A stretch of 7,596 bases of DNA from Candidatus Aegiribacteria sp. (GTDB taxonomy: Bacteria; Fermentibacterota; Fermentibacteria; Fermentibacterales; JCC-6): NCBI GenBank assembly GCA_030642525.1, contig DAOWNO010000089.1:1-7596 (forward strand). The letters run 5' to 3'. Positions 1 to 5,891 of the stretch are shown piece by piece. Positions within the stretch are counted from its first letter, which is position 1, and every line of letters begins with the position of its first letter. The notes below the pieces were generated by a model. The model did no database searches. It was not told where the DNA came from and saw nothing but the letters and a program-made list of their open reading frames with translations. Both the position numbers and the translations under genes were made by a program.

Positions 1-4
1 CGGA

Positions 5-805
5 TTATTCCCCAACTTCAACCTGGGTGACCAGAGGTATCGCCCTTCCAAGGAAACGCTGGGCTATTTCCTGGAATTTCAATGGTATGTCACTTACGTA
101 GAAATAGTTCTCACCCGAATCAGTTGTTGATCTCAACTCTCCTTCATCCAGGATCTCTGCAACTTTCAAAGCCGTTGATTCGGCCGAGTCAATAAGAGTA
201 ATATCATCTCCAAGAATATTCGAAAGCGCCTTCTTCAGAAGCGGGTAATGTGTGCAACCGAGAACCATCGTATCAATTCCTTCATGAATTAGCGGTCCGG
301 TGTATTCCTCAAGAATCAGCCCGGTTATCCTGTGATCAAGCCAGCCCTCTTCGACCAGAGATACAAGCAGCGGAGTTGGCTGGGCTATTACTCTCTTCAC
401 TGAATCGAAGGATTTCAGCGCTTTCTGGTAGGCACCGCTTGAAATCGTACCCAGAGTTCCAATTACCCCTACAATTCCCGATCGTGTAACCTTTGATGCC
501 GCGCTGGCTCCTGGTTCAATGACACCTATTACAGGTACATCGGCAAATTCACTCAATGCCGGAAGACTGACTGAAGAAGCCGTATTGCAGGCAGCAACTA
601 TGAGTTTGACATCCTTCTCCAGCAGAAACTCCGCAGCTTCTAATGAGAAGCGAATTACAGTTTCAGGTGATTTTGATCCGTAAGGCACTCGAGCAGTGTC
701 TCCGAAATAGACTACTGATTCCTCCGGAAGCAGTTCGTTTATCGCCCTTACTACTGTAAGTCCGCCAACTCCCGAATCGAAAACTCCAATTTTCTCCGGA
801 TTCAC
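5..805 (-). CDS. murI: Glutamate racemase
   Basis: Cytoplasmic cofactor-independent racemase that converts L-glutamate to D-glutamate for peptidoglycan precursors. The 266 residues match the usual family length. Visible family motifs are the N-terminal FDSGVGGLTV (Asp10/Ser11), GDTARVPYG near 36-43, ACNTAS with catalytic Cys73, and GCTHYPLL with the second catalytic Cys184 and His186. All key residues are present, so it should be active. The start is GTG at 805-803. It is preceded by AGGAGT nine bases upstream and overlaps the TGA stop of the upstream GerMN-like gene as GTGA, so translational coupling is likely. It is the last gene seen in the leftward operon; what follows lies outside the window. 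Identification is firm from motifs. Confidence 0.96.
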   Translation of the reverse strand: MNPEKIGVFDSGVGGLTVVRAINELLPEESVVYFGDTARVPYGSKSPETVIRFSLEAAEFLLEKDVKLIVAACNTASSVSLPALSEFADVPVIGVIEPGASAASKVTRSGIVGVIGTLGTISSGAYQKALKSFDSVKRVIAQPTPLLVSLVEEGWLDHRITGLILEEYTGPLIHEGIDTMVLGCTHYPLLKKALSNILGDDITLIDSAESTALKVAEILDEGELRSTTDSGENYFYVSDIPLKFQEIAQRFLGRAIPLVTQVEVGE

Positions 806-1413
806 CGTCTGAACACTCCTTTGACGCCCCTCAGAGGTATACCCTCCGGATAGGATGAAAGAACGTTACCTGCCATAAGTGGAAAAAGACGGGTAAAACA
901 GATGAATCTGCTTTCAATTGTGAGCTTCAGACCGTCGAGATCACCTTCAGATGGCAGATCAACGTAGATCGTATCGAGTTTCGTGAAGACATAGATCTGA
1001 TCTGCAATCTCGCCTTCCATTCCGGATTCCTCAGCCCACCTTCTTATCAGAAACTGAGCTTCAAGCGGTTTGTAAGCCGGATAAGGAGCAGTCGGCAGGG
1101 AATCAATTACAACCACCGATGATTCCGTTACGTAAATAGAGCACGGTGTCATGGCCCATGATGCTTCAGGTCCGTCAGGAAGCTCTTCTATCTCTGGCAA
1201 TGTAAATCTATCCCCCTCATCCCATAGACTGTCGGGAGTAATTGAATATTCTTCATCTTGAACTTCATCGATATCAACCTGCTCTGTTCCGATGGATTTG
1301 TTTATCATCTTCATGCTGAATGCCAGTATAACGGAGATCAGTATAATTACACCGACAAGAATGCCAAGGCGAATCAGAATGAATCTGCTGTCTGAACTGT
1401 TCAATTTGAACAT
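802..1413 (-). CDS. Membrane-anchored GerMN-like protein, cell-wall operon partner of murI
   Basis: A 203-residue protein from the chosen ATG. It has a short polar N-terminus, one strong hydrophobic segment at about residues 11-33, an acidic linker (about 44-85), then a small globular part. The end of the globular part (TIYVDLPSE, then ESRF, then IPLRGVKGV) resembles the close of GerMN domains found between an amidase gene and murI in many bacteria. The match is weak and partly inferred from gene order. Predicted to sit in the inner membrane with the domain outside; its biochemical role is not known. ATG at 1413 is preferred because AAGGG lies six bases upstream. ATG at 1419 has that SD directly abutting it, and TTG at 1443 lies within amidase-derived sequence. 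The stop overlaps murI by four bases. Its natural upstream neighbour was evidently the amidase gene: the fragment just upstream ends in TAATG 12 bases before this start. Confidence 0.72.
   Translation of the reverse strand: MFKLNSSDSRFILIRLGILVGVIILISVILAFSMKMINKSIGTEQVDIDEVQDEEYSITPDSLWDEGDRFTLPEIEELPDGPEASWAMTPCSIYVTESSVVVIDSLPTAPYPAYKPLEAQFLIRRWAEESGMEGEIADQIYVFTKLDTIYVDLPSEGDLDGLKLTIESRFICFTRLFPLMAGNVLSSYPEGIPLRGVKGVFRR
815..820 (-). promoter_or_regulatory. Ribosome binding site deciding the murI GTG start
   Basis: On the minus strand AGGAGT lies nine bases before the GTG at 805-803. This supports GTG as the initiator although no ATG is available there. The site lies inside the 3' end of the upstream gene, as expected for coupled translation. 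Confidence 0.7.
1287..1309. repeat. 23-bp block in the GerMN-like gene, matching 4022-4044
   Basis: Identical at 23 of 23 positions to 4022-4044. In this copy it lies inside the GerMN-like coding sequence, just after the membrane segment, and encodes MINKSIG. It is separated from the 121-bp core by 107 bp that are absent at the other copy; the two blocks share the bases catc at the fusion point. Confidence 0.9.
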
Positions 1414-1416
1414 ATA

Positions 1417-1537
1417 CATCCCTTCATTACTGTTCCTCTGCAAAATTCAGGACAGCATCTACAATAGCCTCCGCCACGGCAAGACGGAAGTCCAGTGTTT
1501 TCAGTGTCCGCTCCTCTTCCGGATTGGAGATAAACGC
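1417..1537. repeat. 121-bp perfect direct repeat, left copy
   Basis: Identical base for base to 4041-4161 (constant offset 2624). It covers the 3' end of the amidase coding sequence, its TAA stop and the first bases of the junction to the GerMN-like gene. The bases flanking the match differ on both sides (1416 a versus 4040 t; 1538 g versus 4162 a). Absence of any substitution over 121 bp points to a recent origin, to gene conversion, or to an assembly effect. Confidence 0.97.
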
Positions 1538-1560
1538 GAGAAGAAAAGCAAGAAAATCAT
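1427..1560 (-). pseudogene. Amidase 3'-end fragment with an in-frame 165-bp deletion
   Basis: This stretch encodes the last residues of the amidase found intact at 4051-5193. It reads from the LAFLLA block (about residue 285 of the parent) straight into FISNPEEERTL and on to the same C-terminus and TAA. Parent residues 291-345 are missing, and these include the catalytic Glu343. The missing part is exactly 165 bp, bounded by the triplet cgc at both ends in the parent (4159-4161 and 4324-4326). There is no usable start codon in frame; the frame is open only back to a TGA that overlaps the end of the VCBS gene. It is a dead remnant that still provides the natural leader of the GerMN-like gene. 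Confidence 0.9.
1538..1560. repeat. 23-bp satellite block of the left repeat, matching 4327-4349
   Basis: Matches 4327-4349 of the intact amidase gene at 22 of 23 positions (a at 1554 versus g at 4343). It is in the same orientation but sits directly against the 121-bp core here, whereas the two lie 165 bp apart in the parent gene. Its left end, next to the VCBS gene, marks where homology to the amidase gene stops. Confidence 0.88.
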
Positions 1561-1574
1561 TTATTTCACCGGCT

Positions 1575-3854
1575 TCAATTCAGGACCGTAAATTTTCTTG
1601 ACGCAGTCTGATCATCTGTCCTGATTCTGAGAATGTACATTCCTTCGGAAGGACCTGGCAATTCAAGGATGTGCAGGCCAGATGAACATTCGCTGTTATC
1701 AACCGGAGTCAGAACCAGTCTTCCTGAGAGATCGAATACATGGATCGTCACCCGAGCAGCTTCAGGCAGATTGAAGCAAACCGTCAGGTTTCCCGTTGCA
1801 GGATTCGGAGCGACCGGGTAGAGCCGGAAGAAAGAATCATCTTCACCTTCGATGCCCAGATTGTCCCAGTAGAAGGTTACATCCTCAAGCACGGGTGTTG
1901 TGAAACAGTCACTGGACTCCATTATGGCTTTATACTGGACAAACCTGTAGGTGCTGTCTATGATGCCCTCAAGACTTCCAGGTGTAAGAATATCATCAGA
2001 CCAGTATCCCATATTCTCAGAATCGTTGGAACTCCTGACCTGAAATTTTACATTTGTAGCGGGAGACTCAATTGAAGTCCATGATATGAATTTCCATTCG
2101 GGGTAGCCTGTCATATCCAGGATGGATGATATCAGCTGACCTGAAGAGAAGTAGCCAGTACGAATCCACTGAATGATAGAACCCACTGAAGCGGAAGATA
2201 TCACGTCGGGAAAGTCGTCACCGTCGATGTCGGCAACGTCCACATCCTCATACCAGCTTTCAGAGTCCAGTAAACGCCGTATCCAGTTCTCTCCCGAACC
2301 ATCAACGCTCTCCCAGAGTACAAGCTCGTAAAGGCTGTAAGGAGGAGAAGTCTTATAACCCGCAGCGCCAAGTATGTCGATGAAGCCGTCACCGGTTATG
2401 TCCCCGGCATGAATGGCGATAGCGCCATGGAAATAGTCCTCAATAAGATATTCATCCCATTGATTGAGAGCACCGCTCATATCCTTGAACCAGGAAATGT
2501 ACCCGTTACTGAAGACTTCGTCCCTCCTGGCGGCAACTACATCAGGCTTACCATCACTATCAACATCCGCTGCACATACAGAGAAAACAGCATCGGTATT
2601 AATTCCTATTTCATGCTCTACCCACGTTGTTCCGACACTATCCGCGTTCTCCCAGCAGAAGAGACCATCCCACCATTCGCAGGCGCTCAATATATCGATG
2701 TCACCATCTAGATCCATATCCGCCGGAAAGAGTTCTCTGCCGTTCTGGATAAATGCGACATTATGCTTGAGCCAGTCGATCGAAGGCAGGTTATTCTCAT
2801 ACCAGGTTATACTGGCGTCCGGACCGAAATCGCATGCCAGCACATCAGGATCGCCATCACCGTCGATATCGGCGCTGCATACGAAATGTGGATGATATAG
2901 ATCATCATCGATTACATATGTTTCCCATTCTGTACCAGATCCGCTAACATTAATCCACAGGTAGATCCTTTTGTATATCGAAGAGGATTCAGTACCTAGA
3001 ACATCCATGTCACCATCGCCGTCTATATCCACAGGATAGGAGGATGTCGGATGATAAAGCTCGCCATAGCTGCTCACATCATGCCTGTCCCAGGATCCCC
3101 CTGACCCATCGTTCTCGAACCACGCTATCAGCGCCCTGTAGCCTGAATCACTCAGGATATCCATATCGCCGTCACCATCCATGTCTGCCGCGTTACCGCA
3201 ATGAAGGTTTCCCATGTAATTGGTAATGCTATGAGCAACAGGATTGAACGCCAGCAGAAGACTTCCGGGCAGATCCTCCCAGCCGGTATGTATATTACTG
3301 TAGAACGATGAATCCCATGAGGTTACAGGCCCGGAAACACCAGGACCATCAGACCAGTCTGTTTGTTGCGATTCACCGGCAAATAACATGCCTGTCACTG
3401 AGTCAGTCCAGGCCGCATCATCCCAGTAGAGAGCCACACTCGCTATATCATCCGTGTGCCAGGGATTCGATCCTCCCTCGGACATATCCCAGGAATCACC
3501 CCTTACTGTTGTTGCGTAATCCTGTGGTTCCACCAGGAAGGTAATCTGCACACTATTGTCGTCGGGATCAGGTTCCACTGAAAGAGAAGGAGCATATATT
3601 TCGATGATGTGCGCTCCAATGTCATCAGAATCAGTATCCCAGGTTATCAGGGCAGCGCTGCTGTCAGTCTGGTAATTCTGAGAAAGCCCGCAGAGCAAGG
3701 GAAGGCGAATTCCTCCGAATGATGCATGTATACCATTGAGGCGCATTCCGATTATCGGGAGAGTGTTGTCAGGAGGTGTGTCTGCTGAAATGGAAGTAAA
3801 GGAGAAAAGTATCAAAATCAAAATAATTATACTGAGGGGAGAAGTACATGACAT
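1575..3854 (-). CDS. Secreted FG-GAP/VCBS-repeat protein with T9SS-type sorting tail
   Basis: A 759-residue protein of unknown substrate. Residues 1-24 form a signal peptide with a long hydrophobic core. Residues 30-210 are a beta-rich region I do not recognise. Residues 224-550 hold seven calcium-binding-style VCBS motifs of the form DxDxDGDxD, starting near 224, 276, 329, 379, 430, 485 and 542, spaced 50-57 residues, as in a beta-propeller. The sixth and seventh are less canonical (DITGDG, DIDGDD). Residues 570-665 look like a beta-sandwich. Residues 676-759 match the type A sorting tail pattern: YPVAPNPATG, then VFDLSGRLV, then SEGMYILRI. It is probably exported and attached to or released from the cell surface. 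Start ATG at 3854 has AGGAAGG seven bases upstream. It has its own promoter and is flanked by amidase/GerMN-like direct repeats, so it is a late addition to this operon. Confidence 0.9.
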   Translation of the reverse strand: MSCTSPLSIIILILILFSFTSISADTPPDNTLPIIGMRLNGIHASFGGIRLPLLCGLSQNYQTDSSAALITWDTDSDDIGAHIIEIYAPSLSVEPDPDDNSVQITFLVEPQDYATTVRGDSWDMSEGGSNPWHTDDIASVALYWDDAAWTDSVTGMLFAGESQQTDWSDGPGVSGPVTSWDSSFYSNIHTGWEDLPGSLLLAFNPVAHSITNYMGNLHCGNAADMDGDGDMDILSDSGYRALIAWFENDGSGGSWDRHDVSSYGELYHPTSSYPVDIDGDGDMDVLGTESSSIYKRIYLWINVSGSGTEWETYVIDDDLYHPHFVCSADIDGDGDPDVLACDFGPDASITWYENNLPSIDWLKHNVAFIQNGRELFPADMDLDGDIDILSACEWWDGLFCWENADSVGTTWVEHEIGINTDAVFSVCAADVDSDGKPDVVAARRDEVFSNGYISWFKDMSGALNQWDEYLIEDYFHGAIAIHAGDITGDGFIDILGAAGYKTSPPYSLYELVLWESVDGSGENWIRRLLDSESWYEDVDVADIDGDDFPDVISSASVGSIIQWIRTGYFSSGQLISSILDMTGYPEWKFISWTSIESPATNVKFQVRSSNDSENMGYWSDDILTPGSLEGIIDSTYRFVQYKAIMESSDCFTTPVLEDVTFYWDNLGIEGEDDSFFRLYPVAPNPATGNLTVCFNLPEAARVTIHVFDLSGRLVLTPVDNSECSSGLHILELPGPSEGMYILRIRTDDQTASRKFTVLN

Positions 3855-3904
3855 AGCTCAACCTTCCTCTCGGTTCACTAATTCACTGATACCTCTTCAA
3901 TAAC

Positions 3905-3933
3905 AGTGTATGTACTTTTCCAGGATGTGTCAA
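3905..3933 (-). promoter_or_regulatory. Sigma70-type promoter for the VCBS-repeat gene
   Basis: On the minus strand a perfect -35 box TTGACA (3928-3933), a 17-bp spacer and a -10 box TACACT (3905-3910). The -10 box is about 50 bp before the ATG at 3854. This gives the inserted gene independent transcription. It is also the nearest evident promoter for the GerMN-like and murI genes downstream, since no terminator is seen between them. Confidence 0.7.
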
Positions 3934-4021
3934 CGGGTGGACAGGAATCATGAATAGTCATGTATATAGCTTCTTACAGGTGAAGGATATAACACCAATG
4001 GAAAATTCAGAGCTATGGTTA

Positions 4022-4044
4022 TTCCGATGGATTTGTTTATCATC
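4022..4044 (-). pseudogene. Remnant of the GerMN-like gene after the amidase stop
   Basis: These 23 bases copy 1287-1309, an internal part of the GerMN-like gene. They are fused to the amidase end so that 111 bp (37 codons including the ATG region and membrane segment) have been lost at a four-base catc microhomology. This shows the GerMN-like gene once followed the amidase gene directly at this site. It codes for nothing on its own. Confidence 0.8.
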
Positions 4045-4161
4045 CCTTCATTACTGTTCCTCTGCAAAATTCAGGACAGCATCTACAATAGCCTCCGCCA
4101 CGGCAAGACGGAAGTCCAGTGTTTTCAGTGTCCGCTCCTCTTCCGGATTGGAGATAAACGC
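4041..4161. repeat. 121-bp perfect direct repeat, right copy
   Basis: Same orientation and identical sequence to 1417-1537. Here the repeat is the natural 3' end of the intact amidase gene (its last 36 codons plus stop), so this copy is the parent for the amidase part. Confidence 0.97.
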
Positions 4162-5193
4162 AACTTCCACCAGTACAGAAGGCATGAGAGCACCTCTGAG
4201 AACATAGAAACCAGCCTGTTTCACGCCACGATTAATATTCAGAGGAAATTTTTCCTTCAGACTCTCCTGAATTGCCACTGCCAGGGAACTGCTTCTTTCC
4301 AGATATATGTTCTGGGCAATATCCGCGAGAAGAAAAGCAAGAGAATCATCGAAAATATGATCATTGGTATCATCATATTCCACCACGCTGTTCTCAAGCA
4401 TCTCTACAGCTCTGCTGTCATCAGTTCTGGCGCGGGATAAAAAGAATGTCTCGAAACCGTTTGCGGCTGACCTTGTGCTTGCGTTGCAATGAATCGAGAT
4501 AAACAGATCTGCTCTTCTTTCATTGGCCAGCCGGGTTCTCGCGCCCAGTGACATATAGCAGTCCGTGTTTCTGGTAACAACAACGTCCAGCTCCGGCCTG
4601 TATATATTAAGAATGTCACGGACAAGCAGCGATATTTCGAGAGTTCTGTCTTTTTCATAAGTCCCTCCCGGACCAACCGCTCCGGGATCTCTTCCGCCAT
4701 GTCCGGGATCGATTACGACACAGTCAAAATCGGAAAGCCACGGTGATTGCTGCCCGAGTTCAAGTGCGGCGATAGTACTGGAATCAGAATATTGCGGATC
4801 GAACAATCCATAATCCGGTTCATCCGGAGGGCCGTTCCAGGTCAATTCCGGAAAAAGAAGCGGTTCAGCTGCCCGAAAGAAAAGCAGCAGTGTAAGACTA
4901 TCCCCAGAAAGTGAGTATTCAAGTGAATCCACGGCATCAGTGAGTTCAACGGAAAAACCGCATGAGTCCGTATCCAGCTCCCATCCAAGCACCCAGAATG
5001 GAAAATAGGCATCAGGAAGCAGAACTTTCTCTCCCGGTCTTACATTCACTGAATAACCGGTAACGTCGACACTGTCGGTAATGGGCTCGCTGGAAGTAAG
5101 CTCCATCAGCATACCGTCGAATCTCGGTATTATTCTAGTTTCAACTGCTCCTGTAAGGACTGCCGCGGCGAATATAAGGTGAATGCTATTCAT
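4051..5193 (-). CDS. N-acetylmuramoyl-L-alanine amidase (Amidase_3 family), exported
   Basis: A zinc-dependent periplasmic hydrolase that cleaves the amide bond between N-acetylmuramic acid and the stem peptide. It has 380 residues. A hydrophobic start (residues 4-16) serves as a weak signal peptide without a clear basic n-region. A beta-rich region at about 20-110 may be an AMIN-like targeting domain. The catalytic domain spans about 157-378. Zinc ligands are visible as His165 (DPGHGG), Glu180 (TYEKD) and His235 (SIHCNAS). The catalytic glutamate is Glu343 (VEVAFISNP). The start ATG overlaps the smpB stop by 8 bp, with AGGAG ten bases upstream, so it is co-translated with smpB. Its last 36 codons are duplicated at 1417-1537. 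The segment around 4327-4349 is also copied there. Family assignment is firm; symbols such as amiC are not assigned because the N-terminal architecture is not diagnostic. Confidence 0.94.
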   Translation of the reverse strand: MNSIHLIFAAAVLTGAVETRIIPRFDGMLMELTSSEPITDSVDVTGYSVNVRPGEKVLLPDAYFPFWVLGWELDTDSCGFSVELTDAVDSLEYSLSGDSLTLLLFFRAAEPLLFPELTWNGPPDEPDYGLFDPQYSDSSTIAALELGQQSPWLSDFDCVVIDPGHGGRDPGAVGPGGTYEKDRTLEISLLVRDILNIYRPELDVVVTRNTDCYMSLGARTRLANERRADLFISIHCNASTRSAANGFETFFLSRARTDDSRAVEMLENSVVEYDDTNDHIFDDSLAFLLADIAQNIYLERSSSLAVAIQESLKEKFPLNINRGVKQAGFYVLRGALMPSVLVEVAFISNPEEERTLKTLDFRLAVAEAIVDAVLNFAEEQ

Positions 5194-5656
5194 ACCCTCT
5201 TGTCTCCTGCTTGATTGCTCTCCTTAGATTCAGATCCGCGTCCCGTTTCGCCATCTCCGCACGTTTGTCGTACTGTTTTTTTCCTCGACAGAAACCAAGT
5301 TCGAGTTTGGCTTTTCCATCTGAAAGATGAACATCGAGCGGAATCAGTGTATGACCCTTTTCCTGCACCATTCTCCTGATTTTTCTCAACTGAGAGGCGT
5401 GAGCCAGTAATTTTCGTCTGCGGTACGGATCATGATTATCTCTTGCTTCTGGATACTCAGCTATATGCATGTGGTGAACCCATAGTTCGAAGTTATCATC
5501 AAAAGAGGCATAAGATCCGCTCAGACTGACCTTCCCCGCACGAATGGATTTAATTTCTGACCCAAGAAGAATCAGACCAACTTCCAGAGTACTGAGAATT
5601 GAATACTCGTGTCTGGCTTTTCTGTTTCTTGCCAGGACTTTACTCTTCTCGCTCAT
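5186..5656 (-). CDS. smpB: SsrA-binding protein SmpB
   Basis: Binds tmRNA and brings it to stalled ribosomes for trans-translation in the cytoplasm. The 156 residues match the family length. Typical features are an N-terminal region with RNRKARHEY, then LLGSEIKSIRAGKVSLSGSY at about 30-50, the RRRKLLAH block near 79-86, EKGHTLIPL near 99-107, and the basic tail starting at CRGKKQYDKR (123-132), which inserts into the decoding site. The start is placed at ATG 5656, with AGGTG six bases upstream. A longer reading frame to 5866 would run through the antisense of the tRNA gene and is not credible. It is the first gene of the leftward operon, followed with an 8-bp overlap by the amidase gene. No tmRNA gene is visible in the window. 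Confidence 0.96.
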   Translation of the reverse strand: MSEKSKVLARNRKARHEYSILSTLEVGLILLGSEIKSIRAGKVSLSGSYASFDDNFELWVHHMHIAEYPEARDNHDPYRRRKLLAHASQLRKIRRMVQEKGHTLIPLDVHLSDGKAKLELGFCRGKKQYDKRAEMAKRDADLNLRRAIKQETRGYE

Positions 5657-5682
5657 CTGATTCACCTTTCGACAGTGAAAAT

Positions 5683-5711
5683 ATAATACAGTATGCAACC
5701 GTGTTAGTGAA
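5683..5711 (-). promoter_or_regulatory. Probable promoter of the smpB operon
   Basis: On the minus strand TTCACT (5706-5711), a 17-bp spacer, and TATTAT (5683-5688), which is 27 bases before the ATG of smpB. The -10 box matches consensus at five of six positions and the -35 at four of six. It lies back to back with the tRNA promoter. Confidence 0.5.
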
Positions 5712-5713
5712 CA

Positions 5714-5742
5714 TTGACTTTCCGCTGGAAAATTCCTAGTAT
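5714..5742 (+). promoter_or_regulatory. Probable promoter of tRNA-Leu
   Basis: TTGACT (5714-5719), a 17-bp spacer and TAGTAT (5737-5742), followed by a GC-rich stretch (cgccgagc) before the predicted start and only 14 bases before the mature tRNA 5' end. A strong -35 with a GC-rich discriminator is the usual style of stable-RNA promoters under growth-rate control; that regulation is inferred. Confidence 0.55.
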
Positions 5743-5756
5743 CGCCGAGCATCAAA

Positions 5757-5845
5757 GCCGAAGTGGCGGAATTGGCAGACGCGCCAGGTTCAGGACCTGG
5801 TGAGGATTTTTCCTCGTGGGGGTTCAAGTCCCCCCTTCGGCACCA
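5757..5845 (+). tRNA. tRNA-Leu (anticodon CAG), reads CTG codons
   Basis: A complete class II tRNA of 89 nt including an encoded CCA end. The acceptor stem pairs GCCGAAG (5757-5763) with CTTCGGC (5835-5841), with discriminator A at 5842. The anticodon stem pairs CCAGG with CCTGG around loop TTCAGGA, giving anticodon CAG at 5791-5793. The long variable arm pairs GAGGA with TCCTC around a T-rich loop. The T stem is five G-C pairs around TTCAAGT (5823-5829). It has its own promoter and terminator and is divergent from smpB. Confidence 0.97.
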
Positions 5846-5849
5846 GAAC

Positions 5850-5883
5850 AGGGGCATCCGCTGCAACGGGGTGTCCCTTTCTT
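5850..5883 (+). terminator. Rho-independent terminator after tRNA-Leu
   Basis: A ten-pair stem with two G-T pairs (5850-5859 with 5869-5878) around a nine-base loop, followed by a T-rich tail (tttctt) five bases after the CCA end of the tRNA. On the opposite strand the hairpin follows the rfbC-like gene but lacks a good T tail, so a bidirectional role is uncertain. Confidence 0.75.
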
Positions 5884-5891
5884 AATGCAGC

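Larger units (their letters stand above)
1561..4021. other. Inserted segment carrying the VCBS-repeat gene
   Basis: About 2.46 kb bounded on both sides by the points where the mosaic direct repeats end. It contains one gene (1575-3854), its promoter, and a leader of about 110 bp, and nothing else. I see no transposase, no recombinase and no terminal inverted repeats at its ends, so it is not a recognisable insertion sequence. Its boundaries fit an insertion between the amidase and GerMN-like genes of an older operon. The mechanism is inference. Confidence 0.65.

Noticed and set aside
1413..1443. TTG at 1443 as start of the GerMN-like gene
   Set aside because: It lies inside the duplicated amidase 3' end, ahead of the amidase stop region; the ATG at 1413 has the better SD spacing.
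1292..1591. Plus-strand reading frames sharing protein sequence here and at 4015-4440
   Set aside because: They are antisense shadows of the duplicated amidase end; the shared peptide reflects the DNA repeat, not a gene family.
2400..2895. Long plus-strand frames opposite the VCBS repeats
   Set aside because: Low-complexity antisense of the DxDGD coding repeats, overlapping each other and without supporting start signals.
1561..4021. Insertion sequence or transposon
   Set aside because: No transposase, no terminal inverted repeats and no short target duplication; the flanking repeats are host-gene fragments.
3948..4043. Small minus-strand frame of 31 codons starting at the fused GerMN-like remnant
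   Set aside because: The SD abuts the ATG with no spacer, the peptide shows no pattern, and the frame arises from the deletion junction.
5657..5866. N-terminal extension of smpB by 70 codons
   Set aside because: The extension runs antisense through the tRNA-Leu gene and both promoters; the ATG at 5656 has a good SD and gives the normal SmpB length.
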